From: VAZQ01 sp963739175
GTDB lineage: Bacteria > Pseudomonadota > Alphaproteobacteria > Rhizobiales > Xanthobacteraceae
Length of the DNA: 64,000 bases
Direction of reading: 5' to 3'
Assembly: GCA_963739175.1 (NCBI GenBank)
Contig: CAVTZH010000011.1
Span: 717,270 to 781,269 of the forward strand
Each line of letters begins with the position of its first letter. Position 1 is the stretch's first letter. The notes beneath the pieces were generated by a model. That model searched no databases. It worked only from the letters and a program-made list of their open reading frames with translations, and was not told the DNA's origin. Shown in pieces: positions 44,548 to 52,984 of the stretch. The position numbers were made by a program, and so were the translations under genes.

Positions 44548-45531
44548 ATGAAACCTGCCCGCCGAAACTTTCTGCGTTTGGCCGCGGGTGCAGCCGCGCT
44601 GCCGGCTCTGCCGCGAATGGCAAGGGCCCAGACCTATCCGACCCGGCCGATCCTGCTCGCCGTGCCGTTCGCGGCTGGCGGCGGCACCGACATTGTGGCG
44701 CGTACTGTCGCCGAGAAGATGAGCAAGACGCTTGGCCAGCAGATCGTTGTGGAAAATCGGGGCGGTGCGGGCGGCACGATTGCGATACGCCAAGTGGCGA
44801 AAAGCGCACCCGATGGCTACACGCTAGGACTCGGAACTCCAGGAACGCTGGCGGTTGCGCCGTCGGCGTTTCCCAATCTCGGTTATGACCCGCGCACGGA
44901 TTTGGCCCCCATTGGCTTTATTGGCGCGACGCCATTCGCTCTGATCACGCATCCATCAGTGCCAGTGCAATCCGTCCAAGAATTGATCGAACTTGCGAAG
45001 CGGCAACCTGGCAAACTGACTTTCGGCTCGGCCGGGGGCGGCAGCGGCACTCACTTGAGCGGAGAACTGTTCGCCAGCATGGCCGCGATCAAACTAACGC
45101 ATATCCCTTACAAGGGGGTGGCGCCCGCCATCAACGACCTGCTCGGCGGCCATGTGATGATGGTCGTGACGGGCTTGCCGCCGATCATCAGCCACGTCAA
45201 CGAGGGCAGGCTGCGCGCATTGGCGGTGACCACATCAATGCGTTCGCGCGTCTTTCCAAATGTTCCAACGATCGCTGAGTCCGGAGTCCCCGGGTACGAG
45301 TCGGAGCAGGGCTTTGGACTCGTGAGCGCAAGGCGAACGCCGCGCGCCATTGTCGAAAGGCTCAATGCGGCATTGCGTGAGGCCCTTACATCGGACGACG
45401 TTCTGAAAAAGATGGCCATCGACGGAACGGTTCCATTGCCGGGCAGCCCCGAGGAGTACGCCGAGCGTATCGATCGTGAGGAGACCAAGTGGTCAAGGCT
45501 TATCAAGCAAGCGGGATTAAAAATGGAATGA
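44548..45531 (+). CDS. Bug/TctC-type substrate-binding protein with Tat signal
   Basis: 327 residues from ATG 44548, preceded by GGGAGGAATTG; an in-frame TTG three bases upstream is rejected. The N-terminus RRNFLRLAAGAAALPALPRM is a twin-arginine signal with cleavage near MARAQ. TctC features: PILLAVPFAAGGGTDIVART, VENRGGAGGTIAIRQVAKSA, DGYTLGLGTPGTLAVAP, and THIPYKGVAPAINDLLGGHV. Periplasmic receptor for an organic acid, ligand unknown. No TctA/TctB genes are nearby. It converges on a sulfatase gene, hinting at a sulfated or carboxylated nutrient theme (weak inference). Confidence 0.85.
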   Translation: MKPARRNFLRLAAGAAALPALPRMARAQTYPTRPILLAVPFAAGGGTDIVARTVAEKMSKTLGQQIVVENRGGAGGTIAIRQVAKSAPDGYTLGLGTPGTLAVAPSAFPNLGYDPRTDLAPIGFIGATPFALITHPSVPVQSVQELIELAKRQPGKLTFGSAGGGSGTHLSGELFASMAAIKLTHIPYKGVAPAINDLLGGHVMMVVTGLPPIISHVNEGRLRALAVTTSMRSRVFPNVPTIAESGVPGYESEQGFGLVSARRTPRAIVERLNAALREALTSDDVLKKMAIDGTVPLPGSPEEYAERIDREETKWSRLIKQAGLKME

Positions 45532-45589
45532 GGGGCTGCGGCATCGGCGCGCTTGAGCAGACATTCGCACCTTGAACGCCGCTTGGAAG

Positions 45590-47068
45590 CTATCCGTGAG
45601 GCTCGGGCCCTGCTGATCCTTCGTATTGAGCTTTCACGCCGGGGACGGGCGAGAACCCAAAGCCGCCACGCGCCAGAACAGCCTCGCGGCCGCCAGCAGC
45701 GGCGAGGCGTTTTTCCTGGTCCGAGAATGCCTGCCTGTCAGCCGCTTCCGGATCGACGACACGTCGAAGCGCCCTTTCGCAGTCCGCCAGCACGTCGCCA
45801 TAAGCCGGGTCCTGGGCGAGATCGCGGGTTTCATGCGGATCGGCCCCGAGATCGAAAAGCTGCGGCCGCATGCCGACGTAATAGACGAATTTGAATTGGC
45901 CATTGCGGATCATGAAGGCGCCGGTTGCAGCGCCGGCGGCATGGTATTCGCTCATCATTGTGCGGTGCGGCGCCGTGCCGTGCACAATATCGAACAACGA
46001 AGTCCCGGGCAGGCCCGCGTCGTCGGCGTGCCTTTGTTGCCCGACGCAGTCAAGGATGGTTGGGAAGCAATCGATCAATGAAACCGGCTCTCTACAGACG
46101 GTGCCTTGGGGTACCTCGGGGCCAGCCATGATCATCGGCACGCCGGCCGATTCCTCATACATGGTCGACTTGCCCCACAGTCCACGGGTACCAAGATTGT
46201 CGCCATGGTCGCTCGTGTAGATGATGCGTGTTTCAGCAACGAGACCTGTCTGGTCCAGCGCGCCAAGTAGCCGGCCGACGTTGTGGTCAATAAAGCTTAC
46301 AAGGCCGAAATAGGCCGCGATGGCCCTGCGCAGTCTCTGCTCATCGAATCCCTTGTCGAAGATCTGGCATTCGCGAAGCGCCGCCACATAGGGATGGTCT
46401 GGCCGTTCGGCCAGGTCGTATAGCGCCGGCCGTGGTACGTCTTCCTCCGGATAAAGGCTGTACCATTCTTTACGCGCGATCAGCGGGAAATGCGGGCACA
46501 CAAAGGAGACGAACAGCACCCACGGCTTGTCGCTGCGGGCCTCGCGTTGCTCTCGGAGCCAATGCTCGGCGGCCGTTGCAATCTTGTCGTCGTATCGCTG
46601 ATAGTCCGAATCTCCACAGCCGGCGTCGTTCGCCAATTTCAGTGTTGCTTTGCGTACCGGCAGGGGTCGGCGGATCAATCCGAGCGCATCACCCTCTCCA
46701 TCGACCACGTGCAGCGGCATGATCTCTTCGGAGAAGCCGTTGCCGTCCTCGGTCGAACGAAAATGAAGCTTTCCGATCGACGTTGCGCGGTGACCGGCCT
46801 GTGTCAATCGATGGCCCCAAGACGGAACGCTGCCATCGTACGGCATCGCATTGTCCCAGAATCGGTTTTGGTGTGGATAGCGGCCGGTGTGAAAGCTCGC
46901 GCGTGAGGGCACGCAGATCGGAGAGTTGCAATAGGCATCCGTGAACCTGACACCGCGTGCAGCCAGCCGGTCAAGGTTGGGGGTCTTGATCATCGGATGC
47001 CCGTAGCAGCCGAGAACACGGCGGCTGTGCTCGTCCGACATGATGACCAGTAGATTTCGCGGCTTCAT
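45590..47068 (-). CDS. Sulfatase with formylglycine site
   Basis: 492 residues. The sulfatase signature is CVPSRASFHTGRYP, with the Cys at residue 52 that is oxidised to formylglycine; the motif fits C-X-P-S-R. Metal ligands are suggested by IMSDEHSRRVLG near the N-terminus and IYTSDHGDNLGTRGLWGKST later. The overall length and sequence resemble choline-sulfatase-like arylsulfatases, but no choline-specific proof is visible, and no signal peptide is obvious, so a cytosolic location is likely. The converging TctC-type gene at 44548 and the serpin gene upstream are its neighbours. A formylglycine-generating enzyme is not seen here. Confidence 0.86.
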   Translation of the reverse strand: MKPRNLLVIMSDEHSRRVLGCYGHPMIKTPNLDRLAARGVRFTDAYCNSPICVPSRASFHTGRYPHQNRFWDNAMPYDGSVPSWGHRLTQAGHRATSIGKLHFRSTEDGNGFSEEIMPLHVVDGEGDALGLIRRPLPVRKATLKLANDAGCGDSDYQRYDDKIATAAEHWLREQREARSDKPWVLFVSFVCPHFPLIARKEWYSLYPEEDVPRPALYDLAERPDHPYVAALRECQIFDKGFDEQRLRRAIAAYFGLVSFIDHNVGRLLGALDQTGLVAETRIIYTSDHGDNLGTRGLWGKSTMYEESAGVPMIMAGPEVPQGTVCREPVSLIDCFPTILDCVGQQRHADDAGLPGTSLFDIVHGTAPHRTMMSEYHAAGAATGAFMIRNGQFKFVYYVGMRPQLFDLGADPHETRDLAQDPAYGDVLADCERALRRVVDPEAADRQAFSDQEKRLAAAGGREAVLARGGFGFSPVPGVKAQYEGSAGPEPHG

Positions 47069-47195
47069 TTATCGTGCCCCACAAGATGCAATGTTCGATC
47101 GCAGGTACATACGCAAAGCCCATAGCGATCAGACTCTACTCTATCGAGAACCAAGAAATTGAGTAGCCCCGCGCCCGTGTTGCAGGGCAAGGCCG

Positions 47196-48573
47196 CTACC
47201 GCGGATCGACGATGCGGCCCTGGAACAGCACCGCGCCGGTCGTGTCGTCGACCAGGTAGTAGAGGAACGGACGGTCGACCCGGAACGGCAGCGGCTCCAC
47301 CGGCTTCGGCGCCACGCTGGTGACGCGGACGCCGATGGCGGTTGCGGCGGCGGCTTCGGTCAATTCCTCGGACACCTCGATCACCGCTTTGTGGACGATC
47401 TGGTCGATATAGGTCGGCGCCAACTTGGGCGGCTGGCCGGTTAGACCTGAGAAGTCGGAACGGCCGCCGTCGAACGGAAGCGTCATGCCAAGCTTCTGGA
47501 ACACGTCCCTTGAGATTGGCCTCATATTCGGTCTTGAAGCGGGGCAGCGTGAGAACCACCGGCCGCGGCAGCTCCTTGCGGAGCGCGGCCAGCATTTGCG
47601 CAAGCTCGTCGTGGTCGAGCCGGCGCGCGACGTCGCCAAGCCCGTCCACCTCGTTCGGCAGCGCGATCACCATCGCCAGCGAGCGCACCGCGTAAGGCAG
47701 CCGGATCGCGCGATAGCCCTCGCGCGACACCACGACGTGGTTGGTCCGCTGCACCATGGTCGGAACCAGCTCCTGGCGGCTGCGCGTCAGGCTGAAGAAC
47801 TCCGGCCCGGTCAGCTTCTTGTCGAAGGCGAGCGCCCAGCGCGATTTGAAATAGACCGCGTTGACCAGCACCACGTCGGACATCTTCTCGAGGATTCGCT
47901 CGATCTTGCCTTCGGTGCGCTTGCTGACCCAGCCGTTGACGGTGTCGAGGCTCGCGCCCTGGAACACCTCCGCCGCGTAGCTGTCCTTGAGCAGGGCCGA
48001 ATAGTCCTTGGCCACATGACCGCCGGCGATCATCAATGCATTGGCGACCAGGAGCTTGGCCGACGCCGGAAAGCGCGGGCTCGCCACGCAGATGTCGCCG
48101 TTCAGGCTCGCTGTGAATGGGCAAAGATTCTTCGCCGTGGGTTTTCCCTCGCAGCGCTCGCCGGCGAGCTGCATGGTCGCCGGACAGGTCGGCTTGTCGC
48201 CCCTGTCGTAGCCGTTGAGCACGGCGATCGCCCGCGCATTGGCGTCATCGACCAGCCCGCTGGCGAGGCTGTGCTGCAACACCGCGATCATCTCGCGCTC
48301 GGTCTCGCCGCGCGCGCCAGCGAGCGCCATCGCCATCGCGGTGCCGATCGAATACGGAGAGAACACGATATTGCCGGGCCGGGCGGCGAATTCCTTGAAC
48401 AGCGCCTGCCCAGAGCCATTGTACGCGCGTGTGAGCGCCGGCACGTCACGCAGCTCGGGACGCTGCTGCAACTTGAGCACATCCTGCGCCGCGGCGGCGT
48501 TGGGCGCGAGCGCGGCCAGGAGCGCGGCGGCGGCCGTCACAATTGGGGAAGCGCAGCGTCCGGCAACTGACAT
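47196..48573 (-). pseudogene. Serpin-family protease inhibitor, exported, frameshifted
   Basis: Signal peptide IVTAAAALLAALAPNAAAAQ. Serpin features: NIVFSPYSIGTAMAMALAGARG, VLVNAVYFKSRWALAFDKKL and RAIRLPYAVRSLAMVIALPNE. An unusual insert (about residues 128-165) has four Cys (GDKPTCPATM, GERCEGKPTA, KNLCPFT, DICVASPRF). The frame breaks after TEYEANLK; in the next frame the protein continues as DVFQKLGMTLPFDGGRSDFS, then VHKAVIEVSEELTEAAAATA (reactive-centre hinge), ending RPFLYYLVDDTTGAVLFQGR and IVDPR. An extra C in CCC (47507-47509 on the plus strand) explains the break; with it removed, 458 residues. Hinge P15 is Leu where Gly is usual, so inhibitory activity is uncertain. As assembled, the unshifted frame runs to 47065 and meets the sulfatase gene. 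Serpins are rare in Alphaproteobacteria. Confidence 0.87.
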
Positions 48574-48588
48574 GGAGTTAGGTCTCCC

Positions 48589-48666
48589 CTAGTGCCGCCG
48601 ATTTGAAGTTCCTACAGCAGTCGCTGCAAACTCGATTAGGAACTTCAAATCGAAAAGCGGCACTAG
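48589..48666. repeat. MITE-like hairpin A (CTAGTGCC family)
   Basis: Left arm CTAGTGCCGCCGATTTGAAG followed by TTCCTA (48589-48614) is complementary to the right arm 48636-48666, which carries a TTTT insertion relative to the left arm. Ends are CTAG...CTAG. The 21-nt loop has no coding capacity. Confidence 0.85.
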
Positions 48667-48679
48667 AATCATTAACTTG

Positions 48680-48755
48680 CTAGTGCCCTTTTGCTTCCGA
48701 AGTTCGTGTGAGGTGGTGCTGCGACGTTTCACGAACTTCGGAAGCAGGGCACTAG
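48680..48755. repeat. MITE-like hairpin B (CTAGTGCC family)
   Basis: Left arm CTAGTGCCCTTTTGCTTCCG followed by AAGTTCGTG (48680-48708) pairs with the right arm 48730-48755; the left arm carries a 3-nt TTT insertion. Same layout as element A but different mid-sequence, and its arm is shared with 37966-37996. Confidence 0.88.
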
Positions 48756-49098
48756 CCGCCCCGTCGCACCGGATTTGTCGCAGCAATTGCATCGAAATCG
48801 TGGTGAACGGCGTACGCGCAGCGGCGGCCATCCGCCCCGCCACAATTAACCGGTCGCGCCGCATTTACCGCATAAGACGGGTGACGGCGGAACCGGCGGC
48901 GGCTATACAGCAGCCGTCCGGAGCGGCCGTCCGGCGAGCCTGCACCAGGCGTCGAATTGGGCAGGAAAAGTAATTGGTTGGGACGACCCTGGCCGGACCC
49001 TTGCCGCACCCGTTGGGCGGGGGTCAGGTAAGAGGTCCCTGGAGCGCCAATTCGCCCTGCGGAGCCGCCCCGCCGGGAAGGAGGATCGAAAGTTTCAC
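48756..49098. other. Intergenic region upstream of cvpA
   Basis: 343 bp without a supported gene. It is the leader/promoter side of cvpA. I see no hairpin or RNA gene of confidence; a GC-rich stretch with CCG-rich inverted segments near 48915 is not clearly structured. Confidence 0.45.
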
Positions 49099-49662
49099 AT
49101 GCCGATCACGCTCCTCGACTTCATCCTGATCGGCGTCATGCTGGTATCGGCCCTCCTGGCCATGATCCGGGGTTTCATGCGCGAAGTCCTGTCGATCGCC
49201 GCCTGGGTGATCGCCGCAGTGGCGACGCTTTACGCCTATTCGCGCCTCCTCCCCTACGCGAAGACCTACTTCAACAACGACATCATCGCGGCCGGCGCCG
49301 TGATCGGCGGCACCTTCCTCGGCACGCTGCTGATCGTGTCGATCATCACGGTGCGGTTCTCCGACATGGTGCTGGACAGCCGGGTCGGCGCGCTCGACCG
49401 CACGCTCGGGTTCCTGTTCGGGCTGGCGCGCGGGCTGATCATCGTGGTGGTCGCCTTCCTGTTCTTCGCCTGGCTGGTGCCGCCGCGGACGCAGCCCTCC
49501 TGGGTCGCCAACGCCAAGTCCCGGGTGGTGCTGCAATCGACTGGGGACTGGCTGATCTCGCTGTTGCCGGACGACCCCGAGAGCACCATCTTGAGGCGGT
49601 TGAAGCGGCCCAAGCAGGACGAAGGCGAGCCGTCGGATGCGCCGCCGGAGCAACGTTCATAG
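49099..49662 (+). CDS. cvpA: Colicin V production family membrane protein
   Basis: 187 residues. Four hydrophobic segments: ITLLDFILIGVMLVSALLAM, VLSIAAWVIAAVATLYAYS, AAGAVIGGTFLGTLLIVSII and FLFGLARGLIIVVVAFLFFA. CvpA proteins are needed for envelope homeostasis under some stresses; the name comes from E. coli colicin V. The C-terminal ~50 residues are charged and soluble (RRLKRPKQDEGEPSDAPPEQ). purF begins 19 bp downstream of its stop, the standard cvpA-purF order. Confidence 0.93.
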   Translation: MPITLLDFILIGVMLVSALLAMIRGFMREVLSIAAWVIAAVATLYAYSRLLPYAKTYFNNDIIAAGAVIGGTFLGTLLIVSIITVRFSDMVLDSRVGALDRTLGFLFGLARGLIIVVVAFLFFAWLVPPRTQPSWVANAKSRVVLQSTGDWLISLLPDDPESTILRRLKRPKQDEGEPSDAPPEQRS

Positions 49663-49681
49663 CAGGAGCGATGAGCACGCG

Positions 49682-51166
49682 ATGAGCCACGATACCGAAA
49701 CCGCCACCGCCGCCCCGCCGATCGATCTCGACGGCGACCGGCTGCGCGAGGAATGCGGGGTCTTCGGCATCTTCGGCCATCCCGACGCGGCGGCGATCAC
49801 CGCGCTCGGCCTGCACGCCCTGCAGCACCGCGGCCAGGAGGCCGCCGGCATCGTCTCCTTCGACAGCAAGCGGTTCCATTCCGAGCGCCGCATGGGCCTC
49901 GTCGGCGACAACTTCTCCCGCCGCGAGGTGATCGACCGCCTGCCCGGCATGTCGGCCATGGGCCATGTGCGCTATTCGACCACCGGCGAGACCATCCTGC
50001 GCAACGTGCAGCCCTTGTTCGCCGAGCTCGACGGCGGCGGCTTCGCGGTCGGCCATAACGGCAACCTGACCAACGGCCTCACGCTGCGGCGCCAGCTCGT
50101 GCACGAAGGCGCCATCATGCAGTCGACCTCCGACACCGAGGTGATCCTGCACCTGGTGGCGAAGGCGCGGAAGAACCGCTTCATCGACCGTTTCGTCGAG
50201 GGGCTGCGTCAGCTCGAAGGTGCCTACTCGTTCGTCGCGCTCACCAACAAGAAGCTGATCGGCGCGCGCGACCCGCTCGGCATCCGCCCGCTGGTGATCG
50301 GCACGCTCGACGGCGCGCCGATCCTCGCCTCGGAAACCTGCGCGCTCGACATCATCGGCGCCAAATATGTGCGTGACGTCGAGAACGGCGAGGTCGTCGT
50401 GTTCGACGAGGAAGGCATCCACACCCACAAGCCGTTCCCGCCGATGGCGCCGCGCCCCTGCATCTTCGAGTACATCTATTTCGCGCGTCCGGATTCGATC
50501 GTCGGCGGCCGTCCCGTCTATGCGGTGCGCAAGGCGATGGGCGCCGAGCTCGCGCGCGAGGCGCCCGCCGCCGCCGATGTCGTCATCCCGGTTCCCGATT
50601 CCGGCGTGCCGGCCGCGATCGGTTACGCGCAGGAGTCCGGCATCGCCTACGAGCTCGGCATCATCCGCAACCACTATGTCGGGCGCACCTTCATCGAGCC
50701 CACGCAACAGATCCGCCAGCTCGGCGTGCGCTTGAAACACAGCGCCAACCGCGCGGTGGTCGCCGGCAAGAGCATCGTGCTCGTTGACAACTCGATCGTG
50801 CGCGGCACCACCTCGACCAAGATCGTGCAGATGATGCGCGACGCCGGCGCCAAGGAAGTGCACTTCCGTATCTCGTCGCCGCCGATCACGCATCCGGACT
50901 ATTACGGCATCGACACGCCGGAGCGCGATAAGCTGCTCGCCGCCACCCACGACCTCGAAGGCATGCGCCAATTCATCGGTGCGGATTCGCTCGCCTTCCT
51001 CTCGGTCGACGGCATCTACCGCGCCATGGGCTTCGAGAAACGCGACCCGGCGCGGCCGCAGTTCACCGACCATTGCTTCACCGGCGACTATCCGACGCCG
51101 CTGACCGACCAGTCGGCGACCGAGCACACGCCGCGCCAGCTCTCGCTGCTGGCCGAGGCGAGCTGA
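49682..51166 (+). CDS. purF: Amidophosphoribosyltransferase
   Basis: 494 residues from ATG 49682 (MSHDTETATAAPPIDLDGDR); an upstream in-frame start would overlap cvpA. PurF makes phosphoribosylamine from PRPP and glutamine, the first committed step of purine synthesis. The Ntn nucleophile Cys is in LREECGVFGIFGHPDAAAI, exposed after propeptide removal; QHRGQEAAGIVSFD and GLVGDNFSRREVIDRL follow. The C-terminal PRPP-binding motif is KSIVLVDNSIVRGTTSTKIV. Together with purM and purN at 3-4.7 kb it covers three steps of the pathway. Confidence 0.97.
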   Translation: MSHDTETATAAPPIDLDGDRLREECGVFGIFGHPDAAAITALGLHALQHRGQEAAGIVSFDSKRFHSERRMGLVGDNFSRREVIDRLPGMSAMGHVRYSTTGETILRNVQPLFAELDGGGFAVGHNGNLTNGLTLRRQLVHEGAIMQSTSDTEVILHLVAKARKNRFIDRFVEGLRQLEGAYSFVALTNKKLIGARDPLGIRPLVIGTLDGAPILASETCALDIIGAKYVRDVENGEVVVFDEEGIHTHKPFPPMAPRPCIFEYIYFARPDSIVGGRPVYAVRKAMGAELAREAPAAADVVIPVPDSGVPAAIGYAQESGIAYELGIIRNHYVGRTFIEPTQQIRQLGVRLKHSANRAVVAGKSIVLVDNSIVRGTTSTKIVQMMRDAGAKEVHFRISSPPITHPDYYGIDTPERDKLLAATHDLEGMRQFIGADSLAFLSVDGIYRAMGFEKRDPARPQFTDHCFTGDYPTPLTDQSATEHTPRQLSLLAEAS

Positions 51167-51201
51167 TCATTTGCTAGTGGAAATGGCTCTATCCTCCGCT
51201 C

Positions 51202-51261
51202 ATTCCCGCGAAAGCGGGAATCCAGTCTTGATCTAGCGTGGGTCCCCGCTTGCGCGGGGAC
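51202..51261 (+). repeat. Paired intergenic hairpins (CCCGCGAAAGCGGG type)
   Basis: ATTCCCGC GAAA GCGGGAAT (51202-51221) and GTCCCCGC TTGC GCGGGGAC (51242-51261), each an 8-bp stem with a 4-base loop. This double hairpin pattern is widespread between genes in Alphaproteobacteria. Lies between purF and the SDR gene. Confidence 0.85.
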
Positions 51262-51302
51262 GAGCGGAAGAAAAAGAGCAGCGTCAAACCAACAAAACAC
51301 AA

Positions 51303-52043
51303 GTGACCAAGCCCCTCTCCGGCAAGATCGCCCTGCTCACCGGCGCCTCGCGCGGCATCGGCTACGCCACCGGCATTGCGCTGGCGAAGGCGGGCGCGCA
51401 TGTGGTCGCCACCGCGCGCACGGTCGGCGGGCTCGAGGAGCTCGACGACGCGATCAAGGCCGCAGGCGGCACCGCGACGCTGGTGCCGCTCCCGCTCACC
51501 GACACCGACGGGATCGCGCGGCTCGCGCTCGCGCTCAACGAGCGCTACCAGCGCCTCGACGTGCTGGTCGGCAATGCCGGCGTGCTCGGGCCGCAGTCGC
51601 CGCTCGGACATGTCGAGCCTGCGGGCTGGGACGAGGCCATCGCGGTCAACGTCACCGCCAATTTCCACCTGATCCTGACGATGGACCCGCTGCTGCGCGC
51701 CGCCCCGGCCGGCCGCGCGGTGTTCGTCACCTCCGGCGCCGCGACCAACACCCGCGCCTATCGCGGCCCCTACTCGGTCACCAAGGCGGCGCTCAACGCA
51801 CTGGCGCTGACCTACGCCGCCGAAACCGTCACCACCAATGTGCGCGTCAACCTCATCAATCCCGGGCCGACCCGCACCCGCATGCGCGCCGCCGCCATGC
51901 CCGGCGAAGACCCGATGTCGGTGAAGCCGGTCGAGACGGTGGCGGAGCAGATCGTCGCGATGTGCCTCCCGGATTTCCAGGAGACCGGCAAGCTCTACGA
52001 TTGCGAGAAGGGCCGTTTGCTGGCGATGCTGCCGCCGGCGTGA
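51303..52043 (+). CDS. Short-chain dehydrogenase/reductase family oxidoreductase
   Basis: 246 residues from GTG 51303. Rossmann motif LLTGASRGIGYATGIALAKA; NAG in LVGNAGVLGPQSPL; catalytic Ser in VFVTSGAATNTRAYRGPY and YxxxK as PYSVTKAALNAL. The substrate is unknown. Immediately after purF with repeat DNA between; an SDR gene in this position is common in Hyphomicrobiales. Ends in a Cys-containing tail (CEKGRLLAMLPPA). Confidence 0.9.
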   Translation: MTKPLSGKIALLTGASRGIGYATGIALAKAGAHVVATARTVGGLEELDDAIKAAGGTATLVPLPLTDTDGIARLALALNERYQRLDVLVGNAGVLGPQSPLGHVEPAGWDEAIAVNVTANFHLILTMDPLLRAAPAGRAVFVTSGAATNTRAYRGPYSVTKAALNALALTYAAETVTTNVRVNLINPGPTRTRMRAAAMPGEDPMSVKPVETVAEQIVAMCLPDFQETGKLYDCEKGRLLAMLPPA

Positions 52044-52056
52044 GGCATGCTCGGCT

Positions 52057-52141
52057 GTAGCCCGGATGAGCGAAGCGAAATCCGGGATTCATCGCGCCGC
52101 GGCTTGAGCGCCCCGCATGTCGCTGCGCTCATGCGGGCTAC
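52057..52141. repeat. Double REP element with GTAGCCCG ends
   Basis: 85 bp bounded by GTAGCCCG and CGGGCTAC. It contains two internal hairpins: CCCGGAT/ATCCGGG (52061-52086) and CCCGCATG/CATGCGGG (52112-52137). The type is well known in Nitrobacteraceae. Lies between convergent SDR and amidohydrolase genes. Confidence 0.85.
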
Positions 52142-52150
52142 GAGTTGCGT

Positions 52151-52984
52151 CTATTTCCAATCCAGAAATTTCAAGATCGCCTCGCCCATGACGAGCCTCC
52201 GGTCGGCGGCGGGCAGGAAATCGAGCTCCTGCTCGAAGTGCTCCACATACATCCGGTAAGGATATTTGCCGCGCTGGTGCGTGAGGTCGGTGCCCCAGAA
52301 GCAGCGCTGCGGCCCGAACGCCTCGATCAGGCGCTTGAGATGCGGCGTCATATCCTTGAACGGATAGTCCTCCTTGGAAAACCCAGGCACCGCCGACAGT
52401 TTTACCGCCACGTTTTCGTATTTTGCGAACGGAACGATGATGTCGAGCCGCGGCCCCACCCGCTTGTATTCCGGCCCGCGCGTCGCCTGTCCGAAGTGGT
52501 CGATGATCAGCCGCAGCTTGGGATGTGCTTCCGCAATGCGCCCGATCTGCTCGGGCGCATCCGGCGCGAAGATCATGACCGCCACGTCCGCCTCCTCCGC
52601 CGCCTGCCACACCCAGTCGGCGGTGCCGTCGACGATCCATTGCGTCTTCTCGTGGTTGAACGCGACGCGGATGCCGAGCATCCCCTTCTGCTGCTTCCAG
52701 GCCGGTAGCAGCGCTTTCGACTTCGGGTCCTCGAACGCGAAGCGCCCCATCACCGCAAAGCGGTCGGGACGCGCCGCGGCGGCCTCCAGCGCATGGTCGT
52801 TGAAATCGCCCGGCCAGGTCGGCGGCACGATGATCGCGCGGTCGATGCCGGCCGCGTCCATCAGCGGCAGCGCCTTCTGCCAGGTCAGCGCTTCCGGCAG
52901 ATGCGCACGCTGCTTGCCGCCCGGAATCCACGGCCGCTCCGGCGTCTCCTCGGTCCAGAGGTGGAGCTGGGAATCGACGATCAT
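52151..52984 (-). CDS. Amidohydrolase family protein
   Basis: 277 residues; ATG 52982-52984 overlaps the MFS stop (ATGA). Amidohydrolase-2 features: N-terminal MIVDSQLHLWTEETPERPW, with an H-X-W where H-X-H is normal, GIDRAIIVPPTWPGDFNDHA, LRLIIDHFGQATRGPEY with the His, and a C-terminal CFWGTDLTHQRGKYPYRM with the metal-ligand Asp. Such enzymes include decarboxylases and lactonases; substrate unknown. The MFS gene just upstream on the strand suggests uptake or export of the same compound (inference). Operon of MFS then amidohydrolase. Confidence 0.85.
   Translation of the reverse strand: MIVDSQLHLWTEETPERPWIPGGKQRAHLPEALTWQKALPLMDAAGIDRAIIVPPTWPGDFNDHALEAAAARPDRFAVMGRFAFEDPKSKALLPAWKQQKGMLGIRVAFNHEKTQWIVDGTADWVWQAAEEADVAVMIFAPDAPEQIGRIAEAHPKLRLIIDHFGQATRGPEYKRVGPRLDIIVPFAKYENVAVKLSAVPGFSKEDYPFKDMTPHLKRLIEAFGPQRCFWGTDLTHQRGKYPYRMYVEHFEQELDFLPAADRRLVMGEAILKFLDWK

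Noticed and set aside
47065..47506. Arg-rich C-terminal end of the unshifted serpin frame
   Set aside because: The neighbouring frame has the conserved serpin hinge and C-terminus, so this tail is an artefact of the extra base.
48589..48755. CRISPR-like repeats
   Set aside because: The repeats are inverted, not direct, and there are only two elements without spacers.
49439..51127. 562-codon frame antisense to purF
   Set aside because: PurF motifs on the plus strand explain the open frame.
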